A program made the position numbers and the translations under genes. A stretch of DNA of 64,000 nucleotides, from the NCBI GenBank assembly GCA_002633025.1, contig NMRB01000022.1, positions 384,892 through 448,891 of the forward strand. Reading direction: 5' to 3'. The DNA is from Notospermus geniculatus (lineage: Eukaryota > Nemertea > Pilidiophora > Heteronemertea > Lineidae). The notes beneath the pieces were generated by a model, which ran no database searches, was not told where the DNA came from, and saw only the letters and a program-made list of their open reading frames with translations. Positions within the stretch are counted from its first letter, which is position 1; each line of letters starts with the position of its first letter. Positions 49,501 to 61,796 of the stretch are shown one piece after another.

Positions 49501-51345
49501 AAGGTTAAAAAAGAATGCAGCTAACAAAGCCTACATGGTCCACTTTGGGTCCAAACTAAAAACCTCGTAAGTAATGTTGGAAAAGCACTGGCCTGAGCCT
49601 TCAGCGATGACAGAGAAGGTTGTGGTCAGTCCCCTTGCAACCTGTGGGAGTCGTTTGCATTGCTTCTTACTGCATCCATTGCTTTGTCCTATAGACCTTG
49701 GGATAAAGAATCGAGCAGTCTTTTCACAAAAAAATCAATTTCAGACCAGTTGTGAAGCCAGTCCCAGAGATTTGTTAACGATTAATTGATTTTGACAATA
49801 TTGTTTTGTTGATTTTGTCTTCATAACAACCATTTGACTAACAAGTTATAACCACAATGACTGTTGTGTAAATGCACAATTCTGGCACTTGCCTATAGAG
49901 GAATCCCACTGACGTCATCAAGTCATGTGACTGGCCGTCAAAATGACGCAAACTGGCGTCAATAGGGTGCTACACGTGGATTGACGTTCCGCCTGACGCG
50001 ACGAGACACGACACGAAATAACGTCATCGCGTCATCGTGACGTTCCTTCAGGAAACACGTGGTCAATTTGACGGCCAACGCGGCCTTGATGACGTCACGT
50101 GGGAAACCTCTATTGAACAATGTCTTTGGTCAATGTGATTGCACCTTCACCTTCACCTGACAAGTTATAACCACAATGACTGTTGTGTAAATGCACAATT
50201 CTGGCACTTGCCTATTGAACAATGTCTTTGGTCAATGTGATTGCACCTTCACCTGACAGAAATATATGCGCACTGAAAATAATTTGCACTTAAAAATGTT
50301 GATCTGTGGTGTTAAACTCTACATGATACAGGGTGTTTACTTGTGGCTTTTTTGCAAAATTTTTGAAGCGAATCTCGGGTAAGTACGGTATCACTTTATG
50401 TCAGTCTTTACTCCTAGTCCTATATTCCTATGTTTTCAGTTTTGGTGGCCCTGCTGATGCTGATATCTATGCCACCAACCGTTCCTGCGGAGGCAATCAC
50501 ACAATGACCTACCCTCACAGGAGGATCACAAGACTCACTCAGTTGGCGTAAGTTAGACATTCAGACTCAAATTTTTGAAAAATCACCATCTGGTGGAAGA
50601 TAGTCAGTGCCATGATGCAGTTTTCATGGCATTACATGTAATTCGTAACCAGGACAGAAGAATCTAGAGATGCAGAAAGGTAAAAGTCGTCAAAGAAGTG
50701 TAAGATCACGTTTTAAAAAATCATCTTTTCTCCTTTTCAGTACCCTGTTCCAAGAAGAAGAGGGATTGCCTGCTGCATTCAAGTAAGTAAAATTCTCACC
50801 CAAATGAAAACTCTCAAAGGTCTTTTTTCTCCGTGTCGAGTTAGTACCACTCAGTTCTCACTTCAAAGGTGGATTTCTTTCAATCGCAGTTTTGCAATTT
50901 CAAGTTTATGCATTGTGCTCTAACTTTTTATCAAGCAAGCACAGTTAAATGTGTGATTTCTACCTTTTGAAGGGAGGAGCAAGATATCCTTGGTGCTGAT
51001 GGCCATATATATAAAGGTCGCATTGATGATAACATCACCAAGTTCCCAGCAGTGTCCAATGGTCAGGTTACAGTTATCAGACCGATGTCTCCGCAGTATG
51101 GGAAATCTCGCCCTACAGTTACACCAAACACTGGAGGAAGACCAGATACTTCACCAGTTAGGCCAACATCATCCCGTGCAAGTTTAAAGGGACGTCCAGT
51201 GTCAGTAGCACGTCCCCAGTCGGCAAGAGGATCAAGTCCTGGAATCGCTATTGTTACCACACCTCCAATGCAGGACTCGCCAGTCCCTCCTCCAAGCTCC
51301 GAGATCCATGATGATGCTCCTGATGACTCGGCACAAGAAGAATAA
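31532..51345 (+). CDS. QRICH2: QRICH2/C16orf96-type protein (DUF4795), at least 1097 residues
   Basis: Exons: 31532-31624, 32025-32078, 32749-32952, 38343-38456, 38761-38815, 39077-39153, 39630-41003, 41584-41604, 44138-44260, 44583-44657, 44790-44900, 45041-45219, 45586-45648, 45894-45995, 49441-49566, 50440-50547, 50741-50782 and 50973-51345; all phases agree. The N-terminal part is coiled coil ([16 protein letters not shown]). The large exon is low-complexity repeat. From 44.1 kb the DUF4795 core follows: [56 protein letters not shown] and [13 protein letters not shown], each resembling vertebrate QRICH2/C16orf96. In mammals QRICH2 is needed for sperm flagellum assembly. The true start is not certain: ATGs lie at 31535 and 31541, and an upstream exon is possible. 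Optional cassettes at 34741 and 34849 fit the frame. Confidence 0.85.
31870..31972 (+). repeat. tRNA-derived SINE in QRICH2-like intron
   Basis: TTTGGCCTAGTGGTTTAAGG (A-box-like) and GTGGGTTCGATTCTGG (B-box-like) are spaced as in a tRNA. The stems do not close and unrelated sequence follows, so it is a SINE head on the sense strand of the gene. Confidence 0.65.
32389..32655. mobile_element. foldback element, CAGGCCTTTATATTCCC termini
   Basis: CAGGCCTTTATATTCCC at 32389 is inverted at 32655 (GGGAATATAAAGGCCTG). Inside, TAATTTGGGC words occur at both ends. Its right end is about 90 bp upstream of the 32749 exon. Related by termini to 12125-12509. Confidence 0.65.
33060..34730. other. QRICH2-like intron, no element recognised
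   Basis: AT-rich intron sequence with TACATGTACATG-type words (34350-34372). No coding or inverted-repeat structure was recognised. Confidence 0.45.
34741..34917 (+). CDS. candidate cassette exons of the QRICH2-like gene, including a 6-base microexon
   Basis: TTCCTCAG|AAATGG|GTAAGC at 34741-34746 and AGTTCAG|...CTCAGC|GTGTGA at 34849-34917 have splice-like borders. Both are multiples of three and fit phase 0 between the 32749 and 38343 exons. The longer one would encode [20 protein letters not shown] and three more residues. The main model joins QTDP to PRPP without them. Optional use is inferred, not shown. Confidence 0.4.
35295..35546. mobile_element. foldback MITE, TATAGACGATTCTCGAATT family, copy 1
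   Basis: The ends TATAGACGATTCTCGAATT and AATTTGGGATTGTCTAT are inverted partners. Inner pairs include GCGCACTTCTGCCGAAATCG / inverse and ACCTCGATCTGAAA / inverse. A second copy lies at 43710-43942. Long frames over it are read-through of the repeat. Confidence 0.75.
36466..37508. mobile_element. MITE of the CATAAAGG family carrying a nested insertion
   Basis: The outer ends read CATAAAGGAATCAACCATAA inward. GTCATAT is repeated directly at 36459-36465 and 37509-37515 (7 bp, or 8 with one shared base). The body matches 2821-3312 in reverse orientation, except for the block 36498-37042. Confidence 0.85.
36498..37042. mobile_element. 545-bp Tc1/mariner-type MITE nested in the CATAAAGG element
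   Basis: The ends CAGTGGTGTGAATT / inverse continue through ATATTCGAACAGAGGG. A TA lies on each side (36496-36497 and 37043-37044). The related element at 2821-3312 has an uninterrupted ...CTTACAAATTT... at the same point (reverse strand), so the insertion site and the TA duplication are directly visible. Confidence 0.88.
39630..41003 (+). CDS. large low-complexity repeat exon of the QRICH2-like gene
   Basis: This 1374-base exon has three parts. 39640-39990 encodes Pro/Ala/Thr repeats ([13 protein letters not shown] units). 39990-40240 encodes a coiled-coil-like helix ([20 protein letters not shown]). 40290-40850 encodes VPSVTA / [10 protein letters not shown] repeats from a degenerate CCATCTGTRCCAG-type minisatellite. 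40855-41003 returns to helix. The reading frame stays open through all repeats. An alternative donor after GGATTCAGTGATGTG (about 41049) would add 15 codons. The antisense frames over this exon are repeat artefacts. Confidence 0.85.
41214..41376. mobile_element. possible pogo/Tigger-type MITE
   Basis: TACAATGGAACCTC at 41212 is inverted as GAGGTTCCACTGT near 41364-41376. The GGAACC...GGTTCC end with a TA flank resembles the pogo-like element at 56675-56845. The left end is degraded. Confidence 0.4.
42124..42201 (+). repeat. two-copy 39-bp tandem repeat
   Basis: TTTGCATGTTCTTCCTTTGA plus AAATGACCCATTAGTACAT is repeated head to tail with almost no change. In a QRICH2-like intron. Confidence 0.7.
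42389..42640. mobile_element. foldback element with a repeated end
   Basis: The TGGCGGTCTAGGAAAACCCG end at 42389 is inverted twice: near 42548-42570 (GACGGGTTTTCCTAGACCGCC) and near 42605-42630 (GACAGGTTTTCCTAGACTGCC). TGATCAACGAGGGCTGTCAG is inverted between these. The right end seems to have been duplicated. Confidence 0.6.
43710..43942. mobile_element. foldback MITE, TATAGACGATTCTCGAATT family, copy 2
   Basis: Same termini and inner GATCTGAAACTGGCTGACGT segments as 35295-35546, about 8.4 kb away in another intron of the same gene. It lies about 195 bp upstream of the 44138 exon. Confidence 0.75.
45362..45536 (+). repeat. dispersed repeat, right part of the 1825-2114 family
   Basis: GGGACTAACTACGTTGTCGA, GAATTGGCCCGATTTACT and TCCCTCTACGTCGGCAGTCA match 1919-2090. 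It ends about 50 bp upstream of the 45586 exon. Confidence 0.7.
46646..46864. mobile_element. MITE with TACTGTAAAGC termini
   Basis: TACTGTAAAGCAAGATAATT at the left is inverted at the right (AATTTTCCTGCTTTACAGTA). TTTCGCG and CGCGAA words occur inside. A TA target site is likely. In the 45996-49440 intron. Confidence 0.65.
46948..47355. repeat. AT-rich segment bounded by ACCCTCTGATTCCAG-type inverted ends
   Basis: GCCCTCTGATTCCAG near 46949 and CTGGAATCAGAGGG near 47340 are inverted. A TTATAATAATT-rich stretch lies at 47197-47232. The bounding repeat is short, so an element is only suggested. Confidence 0.35.
47678..48935. mobile_element. 1258-bp TTA-flanked element, absent from the second copy
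   Basis: TTA at 47675-47677 and 48936-48938 flanks ends of about 35 bp: GGCCATGCTTATTTTATTTG and its near inverse, continuing into TTGGATTACGGA. At the matching point of the duplicate (about 62851-62862) the DNA runs straight through. Inside are a second inverted pair GCCCGCTTGGC / GCCAAGCGGGC (about 47960 and 48777), an (ACGT)n run and two GCCACCAGGGGGCCAAAAC-type copies (about 48347 and 48640), so it may itself be composite. No transposase frame. A TTA target fits PIF/Harbinger. Confidence 0.85.
48035..48074 (+). repeat. (ACGT)n microsatellite
   Basis: About ten ACGT units in a row, fully self-complementary, inside the 47678-48935 element. Confidence 0.95.
49898..50110. mobile_element. 213-bp MITE with TA target site, absent from the second copy
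   Basis: GAGGAATCCCACTGACGTCA and its inverse (TGACGTCACGTGGGAAACCTC) form the ends. A TA lies on each side (49896-49897 and 50111-50112). The duplicate at about 63824 reads CCTATCGAACAATG with nothing inserted. Confidence 0.85.
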
Positions 51346-51388
51346 GAAGTAATTTAGACTCGGCACAAGAAGAATAAGAAGCAATTTA
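51325..51388 (+). repeat. 32-bp tandem duplication spanning the QRICH2-like stop codon
   Basis: GACTCGGCACAAGAAGAATA plus AGAAGTAATTTA is repeated once with one change. The first copy contains the TAA stop at 51343-51345, so the second is 3' UTR. Confidence 0.85.
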
Positions 51389-53330
51389 GTTTATGTTTGC
51401 AACTTCATTTGCAAAGAATGACTTTTATAAATTTTAAAGTTGAAGAATCCCTCATAGTGTGAAATGTATAACTTGGGACATCATTAAGACAAGAATCGGA
51501 TGTATGAAATATAATGAAGTACAGACGACTTGTAGTTAGTTAGTACGATGTCAACAGGACAAAGCCCAGTTACTGTGGGATGTCTTGATTAGCTACATCA
51601 TAGATGTAGAATTGCACTACCGGTACATGCAATATGATTTCCAGTTCTATTATAAGTCATTGTAGTTTCATTTTAGCATACCCACCTACAGTTTTTCATA
51701 TGTGCCTTTCAAAGTTAATCCAGGGTGTCAAAATGTGTCATTTCTTGGAGGCGATGGCTTAATGCAGGGTTTATTTGTGGCCTTATTCCTCTACATTCCT
51801 GAGGCCATTCTTATTACTGAATGGCTTACTCCTTACTGCTGTAGATTTATTTAGACATCCATAGATGCTGCTGGAATTAATTTTCCTCTCTTCTCTATTT
51901 GCATGCAAGTTGCACTTTTTAATACGAACAAAGCATAATACTGAGTTTTGCATCTCCTACAAACTTTGGTCTTTTCTAGAGTTTCAGATTGTAAAGTTCC
52001 ACTTGAAAAAGACCCCGGTTGGGGTCGAAAATTTGTGAATTCTGGAGATTGACTTCTTGCTTATTATCCTACAAACTTGAAGGCGTTTTATTGGGTTGTG
52101 ATGTAACTGTGTATGCCCTGATGGCATACACTACATCCGTGAGCATCTTATGTGATTGGCCTCACATTATACTCAGTCAAAATCTAAGTATTACATTTGT
52201 ATCTGCGTTTTTGTCATTATGAACAAGATTCTGTACTACTGAATGTGCCTTTGTTACAAACTGTTGAGTCTATTTATCTGGCTTTTGGCCCAGAATTCAT
52301 CTTTGTATGATATTGTGAGTTCAGGGTTTCTTCAGAGAGCCTTTTGTCCAACGTCTCATGATTTTGGGATACTAGAAATCAATCAGTAATCAATCATAAG
52401 GGTTTTAAATCTCAGAGTGACTAATTCTGGTTGATTGGTACTTCTAGGTTTTTGAGTCCTTTTCATTATCCTAGAGTTTATGCGTCATCAATCAGAAAGA
52501 TGCTCGAGCATCTTTCTGCTTATTTTGGGTTTTATATATTCCGTCCAACCTAAACAAAAAATATCATTTGAGTATTTTCATACTTTCATACTCTTATTCT
52601 TCCTTATTATGTAATATACATATTTTAGTGCAATTTGCCCTTAGATTAGCAGATTAGTCATAATTTACTATTGGAAGGAGTTTCTGCGGAGATATCCTGT
52701 AGGAAATACAATGTTGCTCTCAGCCAAGTGAACTAAAAATATTTTTACTGTCCATTACATGTACATTGTAGCTGTCAGATGATTTTATTGATTGCAATGA
52801 GTTTAACAATAATTCAAGAGGTCAGAACTCTTAATATTTTTTTGGTGTTTGAGGACCTGATGCATCTGGGAGGGGTGAGGTTTCACACAGGGACCCTTGT
52901 TAATCTGATAATCATTTGTTTTTCTGATTTCATTCAGCTGATTTTGTTTTGTTATGAGATTTGAACAAATTTCCGTCCATTGCTGGCTGCCGTCAACTCC
53001 ACAGTCAACATCTCCTTGGTGTTGACCCTCACTTCAGAATCACTTCCCCAGAGTCTGTTCCAAATGGGCAAGTCGGATAGAATTAGAAAAGGCATTCTCC
53101 TTATTTCCATTTCATTGTGAATTCCATAAATATACCAGCCATAATGAAAGAGTCAGTACCACGGAATGACTGCACTGGATGGGAGACAATGCTGTTGAAG
53201 GAAGTTTTTAGTCCTTGTGGAGTTCAAGGTGTGCCAGCGTTCAAGGTTGTGTAATATACCACTGCTGTTATTTGCATGTATTATTGATCTGTGATATTCA
53301 AATCATATAATAGTGCTTTGTAAAATAAAC
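51346..53330 (+). other. probable 3' UTR and downstream sequence of the QRICH2-like gene
   Basis: AT-rich, no coding exon seen. The first good AATAAA is at 53324-53329, which would give a UTR of about 2 kb. The short open frames are unsupported. Confidence 0.4.
52002..52040 (+). repeat. retroelement-tail relic with hammerhead-like core
   Basis: CTTGAAAAA, then a perfect GACCCC-GGTT-GGGGTC stem (52011-52026), then GAAA and ATTTGTGAA. It matches the minus-strand relic at 25380-25418, with a change only in the loop and in the A-rich flank. The CUGAUGA block is lost. Confidence 0.4.
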
Positions 53331-53893
53331 ACTATTTTAAAAAGATTTCCATCCCGTTTTCTTTTACTGTGAATGTTGTTTATCAAGCACTCTGGGAGTT
53401 TGCTTTATGAGTGGGGGCAACTGGCACTAAATTTCAGAGACCCAGCTATTATGAGAGTGTCTTGGGCAACTGAGGGCCTTTCAGTGTAACAATACTCAGA
53501 AGATGGCAGAAACGTGGGCTGAAACTTGGTGTGCAGCAAGTCATATTGTCCCTTTAACCTGCAGGTGGCAGCACCTCGGAACAGTGTGATTCACACTTAT
53601 GACATGTTTCGTGTACCTCTAAACCTATGCCCAGACGGTAGAGGCTGTTGGGTATGGCCTGGACCTGGCTGTAGGCCTACAAGTTGTGACATCTCATATT
53701 TATACCACCGGTGGTGTGGGCCCGCCCCAAATTTCAACCATTAGGCCTACCCTTGTTGCAGGCCGGGTCTGTCTATATCCACACCTTGACCTGGTAACAG
53801 AGAGGCCTTGTTGGAAAAACTGCTGATGATTTTTTACTCTTCTGCCACATGCGGCCACCGTCACGCGCCTAGCTCTCAGGTCAGCATGTAATC

Positions 53894-54035
53894 ACAGGAA
53901 TATGTATCGTTGAAGCAGAAGGGTCCCAAAGGGACCCTTACTGACAACACTATATTACAGACTGTAATAGGCCTATAAGTGTTGTCAGTAAGGGTCCCTT
54001 TGGGACCCTTCTGCTTCAACGATACATATTCCTGT
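53894..54035. mobile_element. 142-bp perfect hairpin MITE with 9-bp TSD
   Basis: Arms of 58 bp (ACAGGAATATGTATCG inward) are perfect reverse complements around a 26-base loop. CATGTAATC is repeated directly at 53885-53893 and 54036-54044. A 9-bp duplication is typical of Mutator-like elements; an 8-bp hAT reading is possible if the ends are shifted. Confidence 0.85.
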
Positions 54036-54159
54036 CATGTAATCTTCCCGTCCCATCATCGCCGCCCCTCCCGTAACCACGTGATCCACCTGATTGAATT
54101 CGCGCCACTTTCTGTTTCCCCGGCAACGGTGTCACGTGACTTACGATCGTAGCTTCAAA

Positions 54160-54189
54160 ATGGCGAATGTGGTGACATTTCCTCACAAG
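54160..54189 (+). other. candidate 5' exon upstream of the PP1-like gene
   Basis: After a CACGTGAC box, ATG at 54160 encodes MANVVTFPHK and is followed by GTGATAATC, a possible donor. Joined to the 55877 acceptor (TTTTTTTCTTGGCAG) the frame would stop after two more codons. It would therefore be a short upstream ORF in a 5' leader rather than the phosphatase N-terminus. Confidence 0.3.
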
Positions 54190-54463
54190 GTGATAATCAT
54201 TCACATGTAAATTAGGCCGTAAATCGTTATTGTAAGTAGACATCGGATTTGTGTCGTGCGTTTGATAGTATTTAAAGCGCGAAATATGACCTATTGAATT
54301 GATTTCATTGGTTTAGTCACGCTCAGTATCAGCTAGCACTTCCACTGTACAATACAAGTGAAAGTGCTAAATTTAGTGGGGCAGTCCACTAATGGTGACA
54401 TAATATGCCATATGCCTTTGTAATGTCTGTCATTGCTTAAAAGATGATGAGGTAAGCATTATG

Positions 54464-54578
54464 CCCTGTCTCGTCCACTTGGCCCGCGGATCACCAGTTG
54501 ATTCCCCGCGAGGGTCACCGCGAGCATAGATCTACTCCCGGTGACTCGCGGGGGTTCGCGGGCCAAGTGGAGACAGGG
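54464..54578. mobile_element. 115-bp foldback element
   Basis: CCCTGTCTCGTCCACTTGGC at the left is inverted at the right with one mismatch near the end, continuing through CCGCG and CGAGGGTCACCG-type sequence. GC-rich hairpin. Confidence 0.7.
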
Positions 54579-54621
54579 TTTTTGTCTTGGTCGTTTGCTG
54601 TGTCGTTTTAGGCCTAGGTAA

Positions 54622-54925
54622 CTACCGGTGTAACATCTGCCAGTGTTCCCCATCAGTGTGTGTTCCCCTCCTATTGTCTGACGAATAAGCGGCGACTTGA
54701 CAATAGAGGACACACAGAGCACAGGAACTTGTACCGTTAATTACGGGGGTCCTACCCCCTATATATATAATACAGACATATATAGGGGGTAGGACCCCCG
54801 TAATTAACGGTACAAGTTCCTGTGCACAGAGAAACATGTCGATCTATCTGCCAGCGTTTCCCAAACAACAGGGAGGACACACTCACGCACAGGAACACTG
54901 GCAGATATAACACCTGTAGCCTACC
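54622..54925. mobile_element. foldback element interrupted by a perfect hairpin
   Basis: ACCGGTGTAACATCTGCCAG at 54624 is inverted at 54920 (CTGGCAGATATAACACCTGT), with the CAGTGTTCC continuation also paired. The 54720-54824 hairpin is inserted near its middle. Confidence 0.7.
54720..54824. mobile_element. 105-bp perfect hairpin MITE nested in 54622-54925
   Basis: Arms of about 47 bp (CACAGGAACTTGTACCG inward) pair without mismatch. CACAGAG is repeated directly at 54713-54719 and 54825-54831. The CACAGG ends resemble the 9131-9292 element (CACAGGG), suggesting hAT-type mobility. Confidence 0.85.
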
Positions 54926-55935
54926 TTGGAGGAATTGTAGTACCGGTATAATTCCTCCAAGCCTGTAGGCCTACGGAGTGACAACCACCTACTCTACCGC
55001 TACTAGTTGAGAGAGGAACATGTCGCCTGCTGATAGCTATAGGATAGGCCCTAACATCCTTTCCATCAGCCCTTTGGCTTGTAATGTTGGCTCAACTCTG
55101 GTTCATTCCTTAGGCCTACAGTTATAGAACCAACACGATTTACATCATATAGGCCTACATATTGTAGCTGTGTGTGATTTCTCGTCTGTGTTTTTTGTGT
55201 CTTTAAAAAAACTGAAGGAGGTCAGAATGATTGTCAATCTTTTTTTGTTGCCTGGTACTAAAATTTCATTTCTGCAGGTAGGTGAACCGCAATTAAAAAG
55301 AATCATTTCTCACCAAGTTCAAAACCTATTTATCCAAAATCTTTACTGAACACCAGTATTGTCCATTAAAATTTGTTTTTGTCATGGACTTAGACATTAT
55401 TCGAGTTAACTCAAATGGTTGGTTCAGCATGTTGCTCTCAACCAGCCATGCCAGTGTCAATATTTTCAATTGGATTTAGCTGGTCTCTCTACTATTGAAA
55501 AGTGTTGGTGAATTCGATGTCTGTACATTACTCCAGCATTTTGCCGCATTCTGGGGAGTCCATTTTACCATGTACTTTCATACTCTGTGCTGTGTCTTGA
55601 AAAGTTGTGAGGCAATCTGAGACTCGAGTGTCATCGATGATACAAAGTCTTTTGGCCAAAAGTATTTGTCAATGTGAATGAACATCAAGAATTCCCAACT
55701 CTGATTTTCTCTCAAGTAGGTAAATACAGTGTAAGCCTACTTGTGCTACAGGTACCCGATTTTGATTTATGGATGATTGTATACTCAACCAAGTTTTATT
55801 TGTCAGTTTGGGTTGTGTGCCAAAGTAATGGTTGTCTTTCCTTCCAATGAGGTCAAATCTGTTTTTTTCTTGGCAGATGATTTGAAAGTTTCTGCACCGC
55901 TTTGCCATTCTCTTGACAAAAGTGCTGTGATCCAA

Positions 55936-60405
<4,470 letters not shown>

Positions 60406-60550
60406 AAGTACGGTACCGTATGTAATCAAGCAGTTCAATGAATCTCACTCGACATCTGACCTCATCGGACCCAAACTACCGGTACTAAGAGACAAAATGA
60501 GTGCATTGTCCTGGTGTCAGCATCTTCGAACGAATCTTGTTTTTGTAGTA

Positions 60551-61000
60551 CAGTAGAACTCGCGTAACTCGACGTCGTATAACCCGTCACTGTGCACAAG
60601 TCGGCACCTGCCAGAAAGTCCCGATTAACTACAACGTTAATAATATACACACAAGTCGTCATTCGTAAGTCATCATTTAACACAAGTCGTCACTAATCTG
60701 ACAGTCCCGTGTAATAGAAATGCCATGTAAAATAAGTCTGTAACTCGTACCGCCGGAAAATGATTTGACGCATGTTGCCTATGGATCAATCAGCGATTCA
60801 ACGAATCTCGCTCAGCTGCACCTCATTGAGCAAATGGCGAAACGTGCCACACAGGTTTCCTGGAACCCTCCCGACTTGAGTCCGGTCCAGTTTTGATACA
60901 CTCATTGCGTTAGGGAAAAGATTTCCTTCCTCACCCTGAACCATCAACGTTTCCCCAACATATGGCCTGATGTGAAATACATGGTATATGGTATCCCTTG
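60551..61000 (+). repeat. degraded pogo/Tigger-like remnant
   Basis: CAGTAGAACTCGCGTAACTC at 60551, preceded by TA, resembles a Tigger-type end. Phrases such as AAGTCGTCACT and GTAACTCG recur downstream. No clear right end or transposase frame. Confidence 0.4.
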
Positions 61001-61164
61001 ACAGACAACATTCCCTCGACAGTACTCATTGGTGCGCGCTTGTTTCCCCTGCCCACAGATCAAAGATGATGTATATAGACGTACGTGAACATGTACAATG
61101 CACGGGAACAGGGAATTCCCAGCACAGACATCAAGTCGTCACTGATGAGTTAGACTGCAAGTCG

Positions 61165-61262
61165 TTCACTATGTTGAAAACCGCATCCAATTATCTTGTT
61201 TTATCTCCGAGATATTTGAAAAACACGCTGTCCATTTACTTATTTGAAAGACTGTACATACC
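61165..61262 (+). repeat. dispersed repeat shared with 21252-21355
   Basis: Near-identical to the 21 kb copy from ACTATGTTGAAAACCGCATC to GAAAGACTGTACA. Between the phosphatase and the BRCT gene. Confidence 0.7.
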
Positions 61263-61796
61263 ATACTACACAGACAATACAACCAGTACATGCTCTTACC
61301 TAACTATCACCCACGAGTCATGAATAATCACACCAATAAGGCCTCGTTCACACGGAAAAGCGCAAGGCGTATAGCGTTGAGTGTAACGCATAGCGTAAAA
61401 ATACTTCAAGCTTGAGTCAGTGAGCTGTTCACATGTTACTCTGCTGGTGTAAATGCAGTCACACAGAATCATGAACTGATGAACCACTTCCAACATTTCA
61501 AGAGAAGGAAGAAAAGATAGCAAGATGATGGCATTGAGATGGTTTGCATGTAAGTTCCTTTTTCGATCAGTGAAAGGGCTGTTTGATTTAGGAGTAATTC
61601 CTCTCCAATAATTTTCTGTCATTTTTAGTAGTTCGTGGATTTGGTCCAAAATACCTTTAAAAGATACCCTGCGCGCCAACAACCAAAATTACTAGTATGA
61701 TTCTATCAAAACGTTACCCCTCGCAGAGTAAGGCCTCTGCTATTTCAAGCACTAAGGAAAATAAATTACTGGCCCCAACATATACGACAGAATAGT

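Larger units (their letters stand above)
47438..50328 (+). repeat. original copy of an exon-containing segmental duplication
   Basis: From GGGCAGTTCTCTTGATATCT (47438) to ACTCTACATGATA (about 50328) this matches 62627-63934. It contains the QRICH2-like exon 49441-49566 and both flanks. Compared with the second copy it has three extras: the element 47678-48935, the element 49898-50110, and a roughly 60-base direct duplication of flank (about 49840-49897 and 50159-50215). Confidence 0.9.

Noticed and set aside
61296-61682. 128-codon minus-strand frame downstream of the BRCT gene
   Set aside because: No domain, no conserved splice borders, and composition like the flanking intergenic DNA.
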